Positions 9,905-21,831 of a stretch of DNA of 64,000 nt are shown here, in pieces. The translations under genes were made by a program, and so were the position numbers. Within the stretch, counting starts at the first letter, position 1; the number at the start of each line of letters is the position of its first letter. Below the pieces are notes generated by a model. That model made no database searches, was not told the origin of the DNA, and saw only the letters and a list, made by a program, of their open reading frames with translations. This DNA is from Aedes albopictus (Eukaryota > Arthropoda > Insecta > Diptera > Culicidae): contig NC_085137.1 in assembly GCF_035046485.1 (NCBI RefSeq), positions 476,309,396-476,373,395 of the forward strand, read 5' to 3'.

Positions 9905-11700
9905 CCAGATATGAAATTGCAACAAACCCATGCATGCGACCCATCTAACCACGGCATTTTCGATTATCTGACGAACGGTAAGCAGGAAAATAGTCGCAGA
10001 TTATATCTGAACCGGTAGTGTTCCGGAACCGGTTCTGGGTGTCCCGCCGGAAGTGGCCAAATATAAAAGTGAACCAAACCCATGCATGTGACACATCAAA
10101 TTGCAGCTTTTTGTATAACCTGATGAACGGTAGACAGGAAAATAGTCTTGGACCATATCTTAACCGGTAGCATACCGGAACCGGTTCCGGGTGTCCCACT
10201 GTAAGTGGCTAAATGTAAAAGTGAAACAAACCCATGCATATGACACATCAAATCACTGCTTTTTATGTAACCTGATGAATGGTTAACAGGAAAATAGTCT
10301 CAGACCATATCTGATCTGGTAGTGTTCCGGAACCGGTTCCGGATATCCCGCTGGAAGTGACCAAATATAAAGGTGAACCAAACCCATGCATGCGCCACAT
10401 AAAATCGCAGCTTTTTCTATAACCTGATGAACGATAAATAGGAAAATAGTCGCAGGCTATATCTGTACCGGTAGTGTTGCAGAACCGGTTCCGGATGTCT
10501 CACCGGAAGTGGGCAAATATAAAAGTGAAACAAACCCATGCATGCGACACATCAAATCACCGCTTTTTCTGTAACCTGATGAATGGTAAACAGGAAAATA
10601 GTCGTAGACCATATCTGATCCGGTAGAGTTCCGGAACTGGTTCTGGGTATCCCGCCGGAAGTGGCCATATATAAAAGAGAACCAAACCTATGCATGCGAC
10701 ACATCGAATCGCCGCTTTTTCTATAAACTGAGGAACGGTAAGCAGGAAAATAGTCTCAGATCATATCTGAACCGGTAGCATCCCGGAACCGGTTCCTGGT
10801 GTCCCGCCAGAAGTGGCCTAATTCATACATGCGACACATCAAATCATGGCCTTTTAGATAACTTGTACGATCAGCAAGAAAATAAGCTATGCCCACATTA
10901 GAAACTACTGATAGTGTTCCGGAATCGATTTGAGGTATCTCGCTGAAAGTAGCCGAATGTAAAAGAGAACCAAAAAAAATATTCGCGACACATCAAATGG
11001 CTTTTAAGGTATCCTGATGATCGGTTACCAAGAAAAAATATCTCAGATCATGCTTGGGAAACTAGTAGTGTCCCGGAATCGGTTCCCGGTGTCCCTCTGG
11101 ATGTGGTCAAATGTAGAAGGGAACCCAACTCCATGCATGCGCTTCTTCAAATCGCGGTTTTTCGATAGGCTGATGAAAGGTTTTCAAGAAAACCAGCTCA
11201 GATTACGTTAGAGACCACCGATAGTATTCCACAACCGGTTTCAGGTGTCCCGCCGGAATCGGTCAAATGTAAAAATGAACCATGTAAATTTTCTGGAACC
11301 GGTTAAGGGTGTCCCACTGGAAGTGGGCATACATAAAAGTGAATCAAACCCATGCTTGCGGTACATCAAATCGCTTTTTTGTCAGTAACCTGATGCATGG
11401 ATGATAAGGAAATAGGCACAGTCCACAGAAGTTACTACCGGTAGTGTTTTTAGTTCCTTGTAACCTGATTAACAGTTTTCATAAACTCAGATCACATATG
11501 AATATACCGGTAGTGTTACGGAATCATTTACGGGGGTCTCGTGAGCAATACAAAATATACTCAGATTACATAAGAGGCTACCGGTGGTGTTGCAGAAGCA
11601 GCGTTGGGTACTTTAGCGAAATTACGAAAGTGAACTAAATGAATGCAAGCGATAGATATGCGTAAAAGAACCAAAACCTAAAAAAAACTAAAGCGATCTC
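9905..11700 (+). repeat. 152-bp tandem minisatellite within M2
   Basis: The core CCCATGCATGCGACACATC recurs at 9927, 10079, 10231, 10383, 10535 and 10687, an exact 152-bp period, then continues with small indels to about 11700 (about 12 units). Each unit also carries GGTAGTGTTCCGGAACCGGT and TCCCGCCGGAAGTGGCC. Older, more diverged units lie at the right. Related arrays are in M1 and, as about one unit, M3. Confidence 0.85.
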
Positions 11701-12809
11701 ATCAAATCACACCATTTTAGATTCCTGAGACGTAAATTTACAGTATGATGGATCAACGTTGTATGGAAACATTAAAATTTAAGCGCATCAGCCCGGAACA
11801 TTCTTTTAAATCTTTATTTGCGTCTAAAATTACTACGCAAAATTTTGATACGGCTGGCGGGCGAGCTCTGTAATGTGGTTGATATTTGAATGTGATATAG
11901 CATTGGCAATTCAAATTACTACATTACAAATTCTACATGAATTTTGCAACCAATGATAATAAAATATTGCATAAAATGTGCAGATAAAACTTTGTCAAAG
12001 TGTTCTGTGGAAAAAGTTTAATCCTGGCTAGTAATTGTCATCTTGGTATGAATCAGCCTCCAGTGAAGGTGGTCAAGCAGTCAACTGAAAGGTCTGATAC
12101 TTTCAGCTCTGCCCATACGTTGAATATAACGACGGAATAAGTGCCCCAATTCGATGATGACCTTGATAAAATTGTTGATTTTCTAAATAAAGTATTCTCA
12201 TGATTCAGAAATTCGTAGGTGGTACAGTCCCAGATCGCTGTTATGAGCATTTCCCCCTTCTCGTCCATTACCAAAGCACAGAGATTTGGGGCTGATCACT
12301 GACTCTAAGGCAAGATTGATTGCGTCGACGGAAAGATCATGAGAACATATTCGACGAGAAAGGCACTATCACCACTAGGTGGATAAATCTGGTTTTTTTT
12401 TTAATTTCTTTGTTTTTGTGAATTTTAACTTAATGCTAATTCTTCACACTTCGATTTAATCGGCAAAGACACACGTGACGAAATAAGGACTACGATTGGA
12501 AATTTGGAACATGGAATTGCAAGTCACCAGGTTTCGCAGGATGTGACAGGATAATTTACGACGAACTACATCCCCGCAACTTCGACATCGTGGCGTTGCA
12601 GGAACTTTGCTGAACTGGACAGAAAGTGTGGAAAAGTGGGCTTCGAGCGGCTACCTTCTACCAAAGCTGTGGCACCACCAATGAACTGGGAACAGGATTT
12701 ATAGTGTTGGGCAAGATGCGACAACGTGTGATCGGGTGGCAGCCGATCAACGCAAAGATGTGCATGTTAAGAGTTAAGGGCCGTTTCTTCAACTACAGCA
12801 TCATCAACG

Positions 12810-14357
12810 GATCTATGACAAAAGGTCGAAGGTAAAAAGGTCGAAGGTCATAAGGTCGAAAGTCGAAAGGTCGACAGGACAGAAGGTCGAAAGGTCAAAA
12901 GGTCAAAGGGTCAAAAGGTCGAAATAAAAAAAAAATAACTAGGACAAAAGGTAAAAAGGTCGAAATGACAAGCGGTCAAAAGGACGACAGGTCGAAAAAA
13001 CAAAAAAATTAATAGGACAAAAGGTCGAAGGTCGAAAGTCGAAAGGACAAAAGGTCGAAGGGTCAAAAGGCCGAAGGGTCAAAAGGTCGAAAGGTCGAAA
13101 TAAAAAAAATAACTAGGACAAAAGGTCGAAAGGTCGAAATGACAAGCGTTCAAAAGGACGAAAGGTCGAAATAATAAAAAAAATAACTAGGACAACAGGT
13201 CGAAAAGTCGAAAGGTCAAAATAAAAAAAGAACAAGGCCAAATGTCGAGAGGTTGGAAGGTCAAAGGCTCGAAGGCTGTAGTTAGTAATAAAACTGAAAG
13301 GCCAGGATCCGTTATGTACGAAAAGCGGCTTTCAAATTTATTCAAGTACCTGCAGCGCGATGATTTACGCCATAAATATTTTTCGCATTGCGTCACTCAT
13401 AATCAATATGAGTTTTTGGATGGAATAGAAAGAAATGGTCAAAACGAATAGAAAAATTACGTATAAAGTATCAAAAATGCAATGTTTAATAAGTACATTG
13501 AACTAGAGGTTATTAAAAAAATAAAACGTAACGTTGATCTTTACATCTTTTGATATTTAAGTAGATCTTTGTAGGAGATCTTTTTGGACACTTTTGAAAT
13601 AAAATTTAAAATAATCGCTTTGATAGTATAACTAGAAAGAACTACCTATTTTTAAAAGAAGGAAAAATATTATACGCAATTATATTATTAGTAAGTACAC
13701 CAAAAATTATCAAAAAGCATTACTAGAAAGAACAGCCTATGATCAAAAGAAGGTAAAATTATATAGGGAAAAATAATGGTAGTCACACCAATGACTGAAA
13801 ATATGTCACTACAAAAAAAAAAACGCCAACTAAGTATTATAAAAACCAACTGTAATTAAAGGTTGGATTCCCGTTCCGGTCAGGAAATATTGTCGACTAA
13901 TTAGGAATAGTGTATGCTTGTCATATAATATAAAAATTCATACAATGACAGGCAAAGAAAGCCCTTCAATTAATAACTGCGAAAGTGCTGAAAGAATACT
14001 AAGTTGAAAAGATGCAGGCCTAGCTGCAGAGAGAATGTAAAGTAAGAAGGAAGAGGAAAGAAAATATTTATGTTTATTTTGATCTTCTGTATCATCGTCA
14101 TTGTTCCCTTTCATCCATTTTTAAATTCGGCCTTTCGACCTTTTGTCCTAGTTTATTTTTTTTTTTTCGATTTCGACCTTTCAACCTTTTGACCCTTCGA
14201 CCTTTCGACCTTTTGTCCTTTCGACCTTTTGTCCTAGGTATTTTTTTTATTTTGACCTTTCGACCTTTTGACCCTTCGACCTTTTTACCCTTCGACCTTT
14301 TGACCGTCGACCTTTTGACCTCCGACCTTTTGACCTTCGACCTTTTGCCCTACAACC
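12810..14357. mobile_element. Foldback-like element with tandem-repeat arms
   Basis: A 1548-bp insertion flanked by a perfect 9-bp duplication, TCATCAACG (12801-12809 and 14358-14366), inside the RTE endonuclease. The left arm (12810-13275) is tandem AAAGGTCGAA/AAGGTCAAA words. The right arm (14126-14357) is the reverse complement, TTCGACCTTTTGACC. The centre (13276-14125) is AT-rich without ORFs. Terminal inverted repeats made of short tandem repeats plus a 9-bp duplication are the hallmark of Drosophila FB (foldback) and some MULE-related elements. No transposase is present. Confidence 0.8.
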
Positions 14358-14633
14358 TCATCAACGTCCACTGCCCACACGAAGGGAGACCTGATGACAA
14401 GAAAGAAGCGTTCTACGTGCAGCTAGAGCAAACATACGATGGTTGCTCGCCGCGTGACGTAAAAATCGTTGTCGGCGACATGAACACGCAGGTAGGAAGG
14501 GAGGAAATGTACAGACCGGTTATCGGGCGAAACAGCCTGCTCGCCGTATCGAATGATAACGGCCAGCGATATGTAAACTTTACAGCCTCCCGTGGTATGG
14601 TAGTCCGAAGCACTTTCTTCCCCCGAAAAGATA

Positions 14634-14787
14634 CCCAGACAACCAGTAGTCGTATAGGATGTTGCATAAGATGATAAAGAGGAGGCCATATGCGTGCATG
14701 CCTCCATTTAGGCGCATGTAAAAGGTACGCATATCGCCTCCACTTTAACATCTTATTCAACATCCTATACGATCACTGGTTGACTGG
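14634..14787. mobile_element. 154-bp palindromic MITE, CCCAGACAACC family
   Basis: Ends CCCAGACAACCAGT and ACTGGTTGACTGG, then nearly complete inverted arms (GTATAGGATGTTG and CAACATCCTATAC). Flanking ATA at 14631-14633 and 14788-14790 is a 3-bp target duplication. Removing the insert restores the RTE endonuclease frame. It is the short member of the family represented by long copies at 24899 and 36660. Confidence 0.75.
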
Positions 14788-15202
14788 ATATCCACCAAGC
14801 CACCTGGAGATCACCCGACCATCAGACAGAAAACCAAATCGACCACGTTCTAATCGACGGTAAATTCTTCTCGGATGTAACCAATGTCCGCACATACCGC
14901 AGATTCGGTTCGGATCACTACTTAGTAGCTGTATGCATGGGCTCAAAACTTTCGACAGTTATCAACACGCGTCGAAATCGAACGCCGCGGCTCAACATCG
15001 AGCAGTTGCGTAACGTAGAAGTGGCTCAAGACTACGCGCAGCAGTTAGCAGTGGCCCTACCAACAACGGTAGAGCAGCTTGGCGCAGCTACACTTAAAGA
15101 TGGCTGGAGGGACATCCGATCCGCCCTAGATAGTACCTCGGCTCATTAGGCTTCGCGACTCCGAATCACAGAAACGACTGGTACGACGGCGAATGTGAAC
15201 AG

Positions 15203-18010
15203 TTGAAAAACGAGAAGAATGCATCATGGGCGAGAATGCTTCAACACCGTACAAGAGCGAATGAGGCACGTTACAAACAGGCGTGGAACAGGCAGAACTC
15301 AGTCTTCCAGATGAAGAAGCGCCAGCAGGAAGAACGAGATCGCGGAGCGATGGAAGAGCTGTACCGCGCTAAGGACACACGAAAGTTCTACGAGAAGCGG
15401 TACCGCTCGCGCAGAGGCTTTGTGCCACAAGCCGACATGTGCCGAGATAATCACGGGAATATTCTCACGAGCGAGCGTGAGGTGGTCGAGAGGTGGTGGC
15501 AGCATGACGATGAGCACCTCAATGGCGACGTTATAAGTGCCGAAGGTGGCGTGGTAACAGATCTAGGAGTATGTGCACAGGACGAAAAAATTCCGGCCTT
15601 TGACCTCCAAGAGATTGAGAAGGAGGTTGGCCGATTGAAAAACTACAAAGCCGCTCCCAAGCGAGCTTCTAAAATACGGTGGAGAAGCACTGTTGAGAGC
15701 ACTACACTGGGTCATTACCAAGATTTGGGAGGAGGAAGTATTACCGGAGGAATGGATGAAAGGTATCGTGTGTCCCATCTACAAAAAGGGCGATAAGTTG
15801 GATTGCGGGAACTATCGCGCTATCACACTGCTGAGCGTTGCCTACAAGGTACTCTCTAAAATTTTATGCCGCCGTCTATCACCGATTGCAAGAGAGTTCG
15901 TGGGGCAATATCAAGTTGGATTTATGGGTGAACGCGCTACAACGGACCAGATGTTCGCCATCCGCCAGGTGTTGCAGAAATGTCACGAATACAACGTGCC
16001 CACACATCACTTGTTCATCGATTTCAAATCGGCGTATGATACAACCGATCGAGAACAGCTATGGCAGATTATGCACGAATATGGATTCCCGGATGAACTG
16101 ATACGATTGAACAAGGCGACGATGGATCGAGTGATGTGCGAAGTTCGAGTGGGGCCGTCCATATACCACGTGGACAGAAAATTCATAGTTTTTGACCCCC
16201 TCCCCCCTCCCCGTGGACAAGCGTGGACTTTTCATTGACCCCTACCCCCCTCCCCCAATGTCCACGTGGACATCCGAAAAAAAGTTTTTTTTGTCATATT
16301 TCTTAAATAAATGAAAAAAGTGATTTTAAAAAAGTATTTTTTTAAATATTGTTTTTTTTTGTTCGTAAAAAATGTCTTAAATATAATTGAAAACTTTATA
16401 AAATACAAATATTCTATAGCTTCAAATATAATACAAACAAGTACCACAAAATAGCTACCTACAAGTTTTCAACATTGTTTTTAATTCAGCTTAATGTTTG
16501 TGAAAGTGGGGGTTCGATTCTTGCTCCAGTTGGTAAAAATTTTTCGTCAAACGGAAAATTCTTCATTGGGTGTTTTTCGTGTAATGTCCATTGCCTAATA
16601 TTAGTGATTGTTCAATGTTTAGTCTGTACAGCTTCTGGTTGAAGACGGTGTTTTTTAGAATGTTTGTTCAATCTATGATTGTCGGATTGTTTTGTTGAGA
16701 TAAAGTAATTTTAAATCTTAGATTTTTGTTGAGATAAGATTATATTTCTTAGATTCTTACAAAAAAAAAAAGATTTACAGCAACTAAATTATATTGCTGA
16801 GGTTTAGACTTTAAAATCCATTAGAAACATCTTAAATTTTAAAGGAACCTACAACAAAAAGATTTTGAGATAAGCCTGCAAACCCCTACATGTATTTTGA
16901 AAGTTTCAAGTAGTTAAAAAATTTGATATTAAACTTCGAAAAATTCATACAGAGCTTGGAAGAAAATTTTCTGGCTGAACACCAACATTTGTATGGTCTA
17001 CACTCCATTTTAAATCTCCAGAATATTCCTCGATGAAGAAAACTAAGTAATTATAAAATCTGATAATTTAAAACAAATTATTCTGTAAATCAATGATTTT
17101 TTTTTTTCCTTGACTTACAAGTAAAAGACAATGTATAATAAAATAAAATGTATGAAAGCACTGTTGTGAGAATCTCATCAATAATGCGACATAATTTGTT
17201 TCGTTGTCCACGTGGACATTTGACGAACCCCCACCCCCCTCTCCGTGGACAAGCATGGACTTTTCGCTAACCCCCTCCCCCCTCCAAGCTGTCCACGTGG
17301 TATATGGACGGCCCCTATCAGGGACACTCTCGAATCCCTCTGAATCTCACAGAGGGTTACGGCAAGGAGATGGTCTTTCGTGCTTGCTGTTCAACATTGC
17401 GTTGGAGGGTGTAATAAGGAGAGCAGGGATTAACACGAGTGATACGATTTGAACGAAGTCCGTTCAGCTGCTTGGTTTCACTGATGATATTGATATTATT
17501 GCTCGTAAGTTTGAGACGATGGCGGAAACGTACATCTGACTAAAGAGTGAAGCCAGGCGAATCGGATTAGTCATTAATGTGTCGAAGACACATGATGGCA
17601 AAGGGCTTCAGAGAGGAATCACCGCGCCCGCCACCCCGAATTTATATCGACGGTGATGAAATCGAGGCGGTTGAAAAATTCGTGTACTTGGGCTCACTGG
17701 TGACCGCCGACAACGACACCAGCAGAGAAATTCTGTGGCGCATTGTGGCAGGAAATCGTTCTTACTTTGGATTCCGCAGAACTCTACGATCGAATAAAGT
17801 TCGCCGTAACACGAAGTTAACTATCTTCAGTTCGATCGTCCTCTATGGGCACGAAACATGGACCCTACGTGCAGAGGACCAACGCGCCCTTGGAGTTTTC
17901 GAACGAAAGGTGTTGCGTACCATCTACGGCGGAGTGCAGATGGAATTTTGCAGATTTTGCACTACGGCGGAGTGCAGATGGAAGACGGGACTTGGAGAAG
18001 GCGAATGAAC
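15203..18010 (+). pseudogene. RTE copy A linker and reverse transcriptase, broken
   Basis: 15203-15660 encodes the charged linker. 15693-16150 carries RT fingers and palm (GDKLDCGNYRAITLL, FVGQYQVGFM, HHLFIDFKSAYD). After the 1165-bp TIR insertion, 17316-18010 continues with RGLRQGDGLSCLLF, then the catalytic block. Here the box reads FTDD, where copy B has FADD. In-frame stops follow SDTI (17451) and METYI (near 17537). The C-terminal part has the usual KVLRTIYGG and RIRWAGH-type blocks in shifted frames with a local duplication (CGGAGTGCAGATGG, near 17931 and 17969). Non-functional. Confidence 0.75.
16151..17315. mobile_element. 1165-bp TIR element with palindromic ends, in RTE copy A
   Basis: Perfect inverted termini of 27 bp beginning GGGGCCGTCCATATACCACG. 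Each end is itself a block of about 110-125 bp bounded by GTCCACGTGG on both sides (16151-16275 and 17205-17315). Both contain GTGGACAAGC(G/A)TGGACTTTTC and C-rich tracts. The 930-bp centre is AT-rich with no ORF above 80 codons. It splits the RT frame exactly (...CGAGT, then TATCAGG). Copy C shows the empty site. The duplication is short or decayed (T/TA). Confidence 0.8.
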
Positions 18011-18317
18011 CACGAGCTGCATCAGCTGCTGAGAGAACCAACCATCGTTCACACCGCGAAAATACGGTGGGCGGGTCACGTCATCAGGATGTCGGATAGC
18101 AACCCGACTAAAATGGTTCTCGAGATTCATCCGACCGGTACAAGAAGACGTGGAGGGCAGCAGCAGGTGGATCGACCAAGTGGAGGACGATCTGCGAACC
18201 CTACGCAGAGTGCGGAACTGGAGACAAACAGCCATGGATCGAGTGGAATGGAGACGACTACTATGTATAGCAGAGGCCACCCCGGCTTTATCCTGATCGG
18301 TAAGGTAAGGTAAGGTT

Positions 18318-18806
18318 TATGCGTAGCCCGTAAGGTGGGTTACATGGGGTCCGAGGGGTTTTAACGGGGATTTCGGAGGCATTTCAAGCAGCTTCAGAGA
18401 ATTTTTAGCGGGTTTCAGAGATGTTACAGAGGCGTTTTTGGGAATTTCTGAAATTCCCAGTAGCGCCCCTGTCTTGCTTCCACAAAACCCAAGTGCCGTC
18501 TTTAATTCCAAAATGGCCTAGGATATTGGGTTCCAACATCAACTCAATGAGCCAGGTCCAAAAAATCCATATGGCATGAGTCTTTTTGATTTTTAGACGT
18601 GGGTCGTAACTATTCAGTTGAGAGCCACTGTCTCTTGTGCCACTGCTTCATTGGTGGTTATGACCCTCGTTACCCATTATCCGAAAATCTTTGTCTCCGC
18701 TTCTCTACACTTCTGGTTCTGTTGTTAAACGCATGTCCCGTTCACAGTTCTCGGGTCCACTGGGTTTCATTAATTCACTTAATTTGCCACTACATTTTTT
18801 GTCGTG
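18318..18806. other. Degenerate GGGGTTTCAG-type repeat and unassigned DNA
   Basis: 18340-18450 has loose repeats of GGGGTTT, TTTCAGAG and GGCGTTT, similar to 44680-44790. The remainder (to 18806) has no recognised content. Confidence 0.35.
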
Positions 18807-18969
18807 AGAGGCCGTCCATAAATGGACGTGTGCAGCATTGTTTTTGTTTGACGATTTTTTAACCCCCTTCCCCCTCGTTAGCCTATTTTCCCATACCTAA
18901 TACATAGCTTCTAGCATAATCCGAGATTCCCTCTCCCCCATAAAATGCTGCGTCATTTATGTACGACCT
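18807..18969. mobile_element. Short palindromic MITE, GTCCATAAA family
   Basis: Left end GGCCGTCCATAAATGGACG and right end CTGCGTCATTTATGTACGACC, with internal C-rich tracts (CCCCCTTCCCCC and CCCTCTCCCCC). About 163 bp and non-coding. Ends are diverged. Confidence 0.5.
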
Positions 18970-21020
18970 GAGATTAAAAAAAAGTCAAATCACCCATGAA
19001 TGTTTCATCTGGTCATGCGTGAATGTTTTTGTTGTATGACAGTCAAGATCATACACCCACGATTATCATCCAAACTACCGTTTTTGGCAGTACATTTTTA
19101 ATCACTGCGCTTGAGTGCGCTCGTGTGACGGAATGGAGCTTTTTGAGATCTTCCGATTAATTCATTGTAGATTACACCGGAAAATTTGACTAAATTTCCC
19201 TCAGCGACCTTTAAAAAGTTTTTATGCACAAGGCACCTGCCCTATCTGGTTCTGGCTACGCTCAGATTTATGCGAAACGCATTGACCACACTTTTTAAGT
19301 AAATCTACTAAAATATCTGAGTTTTTTTTAACCAGATGGCACATGAAAATTTTTACTTTTCTAACAAATAGTATTTCGTTCGTTCGAGCGCCTAATGCCA
19401 TTTTACAGTCTGAAAAGCCCAGAAAAGATCTCGTTTGTCACAAGGCAGCAAAGAATACTTAATCACATCCCTGTCAGCTGCCGTACGTGCGAGTTTCGTC
19501 TAGTAATCTAGTTTACAGCAGCTGTCAGCAAAACTGCTGACAGCTCCCACTTCGTTCTTTTTCAGTATCCATACCACTGACGAAATTCTCCTAGGGATAC
19601 TCTGCTAGCAGAAAAAAAAATGAACAGACTCGACTCCACCACTGCCACAGCATAGCGCAAAATATTTCATCGTATTTAATTTTCATCCAAAAGTTAATTA
19701 TTTATAATCACGTTCAGGAAAATTATCTCTTCATTGCAGACTTTCCCGCCACTTCTTTCGGCACATCCTTTTGTTTCAAATCTCCATTCAGCTCCGTTGA
19801 CTCCAGCAGAAGCAAATCACAACGCCATCACTGACTGGACTGAGGGAGGTCCGTGGCCAAGTTTCTCCACTCGGAAGCCGGACGATTCAGTTCATTGTGT
19901 TGTACTGCGAGCGAGCGCCAGCATCCAACTTCGGGACCACGTCCACAAGATTTTAAGCAGAAGCTCACACACCCACTAAGCTTCGCTTCCCCAAACCGAA
20001 TACCAACAGCTAGACCAAGCCCGAACCTAACTGGAGAGAATATCAAAAAGTGAATTAAAATTAATTAAAATTTCATTCGCATAGCATCGTGTGAAATTTA
20101 CCTCACACCCCGCAAGGAACGGAGCATCACCATCATCGTCGTCGTCGGAAGCTCCCACTTGTGTATGACGACGTAGAGGGGCTTCCATCAACTACATAAT
20201 AGGCACGCGGTCGCTTCATGGAAATGAAATTTAGAACAGATCTTAAACAACATCACTTATAGACCTTCGCCGCGCTCGCCCGCCGGCATTCCACATTCCA
20301 CGTGAGCGATCGCAAATATTTATAGAGAGACCGTCAGTACAGAATTAGAAACGGCTTCCATCTTTCATCGTAAACAACGGTTACCGTAACAGTCAGGGCT
20401 GAGAAGCTAGTAGAGCTTACGTTCCGCTGCTGCTGATACGGGAGGATTAGCATGCCAGGCACACCACATCCACTTTCGCTCGTCGGTCCCGTTCCATTGC
20501 CGTTGACTGTAGGTACCACCAGCCAGCAGGAAGTCATAAAGCTTCTCTCGATCTTGCCACGTGTATCTAACTAAATCGTTTGGTGGCGATGGTGTTGCTG
20601 TTGTTGCTCCCGTTTTAGATGTTGCTACGCGGGAAATAGATTACGTGTTGCTTGCCCGAATTCGAGGTAAATATGTTTGAATCGATTTGGTGAGAGGCAC
20701 TTATTGGACCCTCGTTGATGATGCGTAGGAAAATGGTGATTGACTAGGCATGGTTGGTCCTGGTAGTCATCATGATCTGACCTAAATGGTTTTCAATGAA
20801 TTTTATGTTCCTTTGATGTGTCGTTTTATATCGATCACCTGAAGAGTATCCAATATTCCACGAAATGCCGTATGACATTTCGGGGCAATTGAAGCAACAG
20901 GATGTTGTTTGGATGAATCCATTCAATCGAATCTTGTTGTGCTCGATTCCGCCTTTGTTTTAGACGCATTTACCATCAGTTCGACCTTAGCTAATTACCA
21001 TATCAGTTGAGTGTTAACAC
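18970..21020. other. Island of apparently single-copy DNA
   Basis: No transposon protein remnants seen. It holds a short inverted pair CAGCTGTCAGCA / TGCTGACAGCTC (19516-19545), a CATCATCGTCGTCGTCGG trinucleotide tract (20130), AATTAAAATTAATTAAAAT near 20045-20065, and TATTTATAG with TCAGT (20317-20338). Composition is GC-richer at 19740-20640. No ORF with a domain. It may contain regulatory or untranslated sequence. Confidence 0.3.
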
Positions 21021-21373
21021 TTAAGGCGAAACTCGAAGCATTTCCTCAGTTTTTGATTTTTGATTTTTTTTATTAAATAACGAAGCAATATTTTCAAAAT
21101 CGGTTTTCGTGCACATGTAGAGTATGGGTCAAGGTATCTTCTGAATTTTTTTGAGGTGGAAATTGTTTTCCATTTTTGCAGAAACATTTTTTTTTTGTGA
21201 AATTTTGTTCAAAAATGCAAAAACGAAAAACATTTTCCACCACAAAAAAGTTCAGAAGATACCTTGATCTATACTCTACATGTGCACGAAAACCGATTTT
21301 GAAAATATTGTTTCGTTATTTAATAGAAAATCAAAAACCAAAAAGTGAGGAAGTGCTTCCAGTTTCGCCTTAA
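21021..21373. mobile_element. Foldback MITE (353 bp)
   Basis: Termini TTAAGGCGAAAC and GTTTCGCCTTAA. Arms of about 160 bp pair almost completely (CATGTAGAGTATGGGTCAAG against CTTGATCTATACTCTACATG). Target duplication could be TTAA or TTA/TAA. Non-coding. Confidence 0.75.
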
Positions 21374-21479
21374 CTTTGATTGCCGACTTCGGTAATTTTT
21401 TTTGATGAGAATTGCTTTAAATTTCAAGAAACAAAAAAGATGATGAACGGCATCGAAAATGTCAGTTAGACCCTATTGA

Positions 21480-21831
21480 AAAATCAGAGTCGGAGTCATC
21501 GATATCGTATGACTACAATATGAACCCTCTTCACCAGAAGGCGTCTTAATTGACCATCGAAATTGCCATGTACATATTCCGTTTCTTGATCAAAACGAAA
21601 CCTCATCTCCGTATTGCAGGAATACAAACCCGCAAACTGATGGTCTCGTCTCAGGTCATTCGCCCAATCAACATTGGTGTATCTAGAAAACGCTGGATAT
21701 CCGTCTCTCTTGTACGTCAGTTTGCACTGCTTGGCCCCATTGAGGTATCGTGAAATGCAGCTGTCCTGGATCACTGCTGAACTCACCACACTGACAGTAT
21801 GGCTGATGTTCCAAACAACTGTGAAACCGTA
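21480..21831 (-). pseudogene. Ty1/copia RNase H relic
   Basis: A minus-strand frame (21834 to 21496) encodes SRYLNGAKQCKLTYKRDGYP followed about six residues later by VDWANDL. This is the recognisable copia RNase H pattern (RYLKGT, then LTY, DADWA-DL, then R-STSGY). The catalytic region after DWANDL is degraded (RRDHQFAGLYSC). Upstream sequence is cut by the TA-flanked MITE at 21832. No LTR is identified nearby. Confidence 0.6.

Larger units (their letters stand above)
7371..12391 (+). mobile_element. Composite minisatellite element, copy M2
   Basis: Left module starts TTTTTGCCTTTCTCGT (7371), and the right module ends near ACGAGAAAGGCACTATCACC (12355-12391). GCCTTTCTCGT is therefore present as an inverted terminal motif. 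Between them lie a (TG)n/(TATG)n tract, a 2.2-kb LINE insertion (7526-9690), a leader found also in M3 (ACCGATGGTTCATTCGACG), about 12 units of a 152-bp repeat, and a unique tail. No transposase is visible, so it is non-autonomous. Superfamily is unknown; a Helitron-like or TIR element is possible. M3 (52148-53082) shows the same ends with about one repeat unit. Confidence 0.7.
12495..15148 (+). pseudogene. RTE copy A apurinic-type endonuclease domain, broken
   Basis: Segments 12495-12809, 14367-14633 and 14791-15148 together carry the AP-endonuclease signature blocks: FGTWNC, IVALQE, GDMNTQVG, IDHVLIDG and SDHYLVAV. This domain nicks target DNA. Breaks seen: the Trp after QELC is TGA (12612-12614), and two mobile elements interrupt it. 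The rest of the linker runs to a stop at 15148 with a frameshift before 15203. In copy B the same Trp is intact (LQEVCW). Confidence 0.75.
12420..18317 (+). mobile_element. RTE-clade (JAM1-like) LINE, copy A, heavily interrupted
   Basis: An endonuclease plus reverse transcriptase LINE of RTE type, colinear at protein level with copy B (24599-31700) and copy C (47130-49000). It is split by a foldback element (12810-14357), a 154-bp MITE (14634-14787) and a TIR element (16151-17315). It ends in GTAAGGTAAGGTAAGG, the short tandem 3' tail expected of RTE elements. Several stops and frameshifts make it inactive. Confidence 0.75.

Noticed and set aside
9905..11700. CRISPR-like array
   Set aside because: Units are contiguous 152-bp tandem repeats without unique spacers, in a eukaryotic context.
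14189..14674. 161-codon frame spanning the foldback arm and RTE endonuclease
   Set aside because: The first 55 residues are translation of the TTCGACCTTT repeat; only the part after 14367 is RTE-derived.
20317..20338. TATA box followed by TCAGT initiator
   Set aside because: The spacing is only about 18 bp, shorter than the usual 25-30, and no exon follows.
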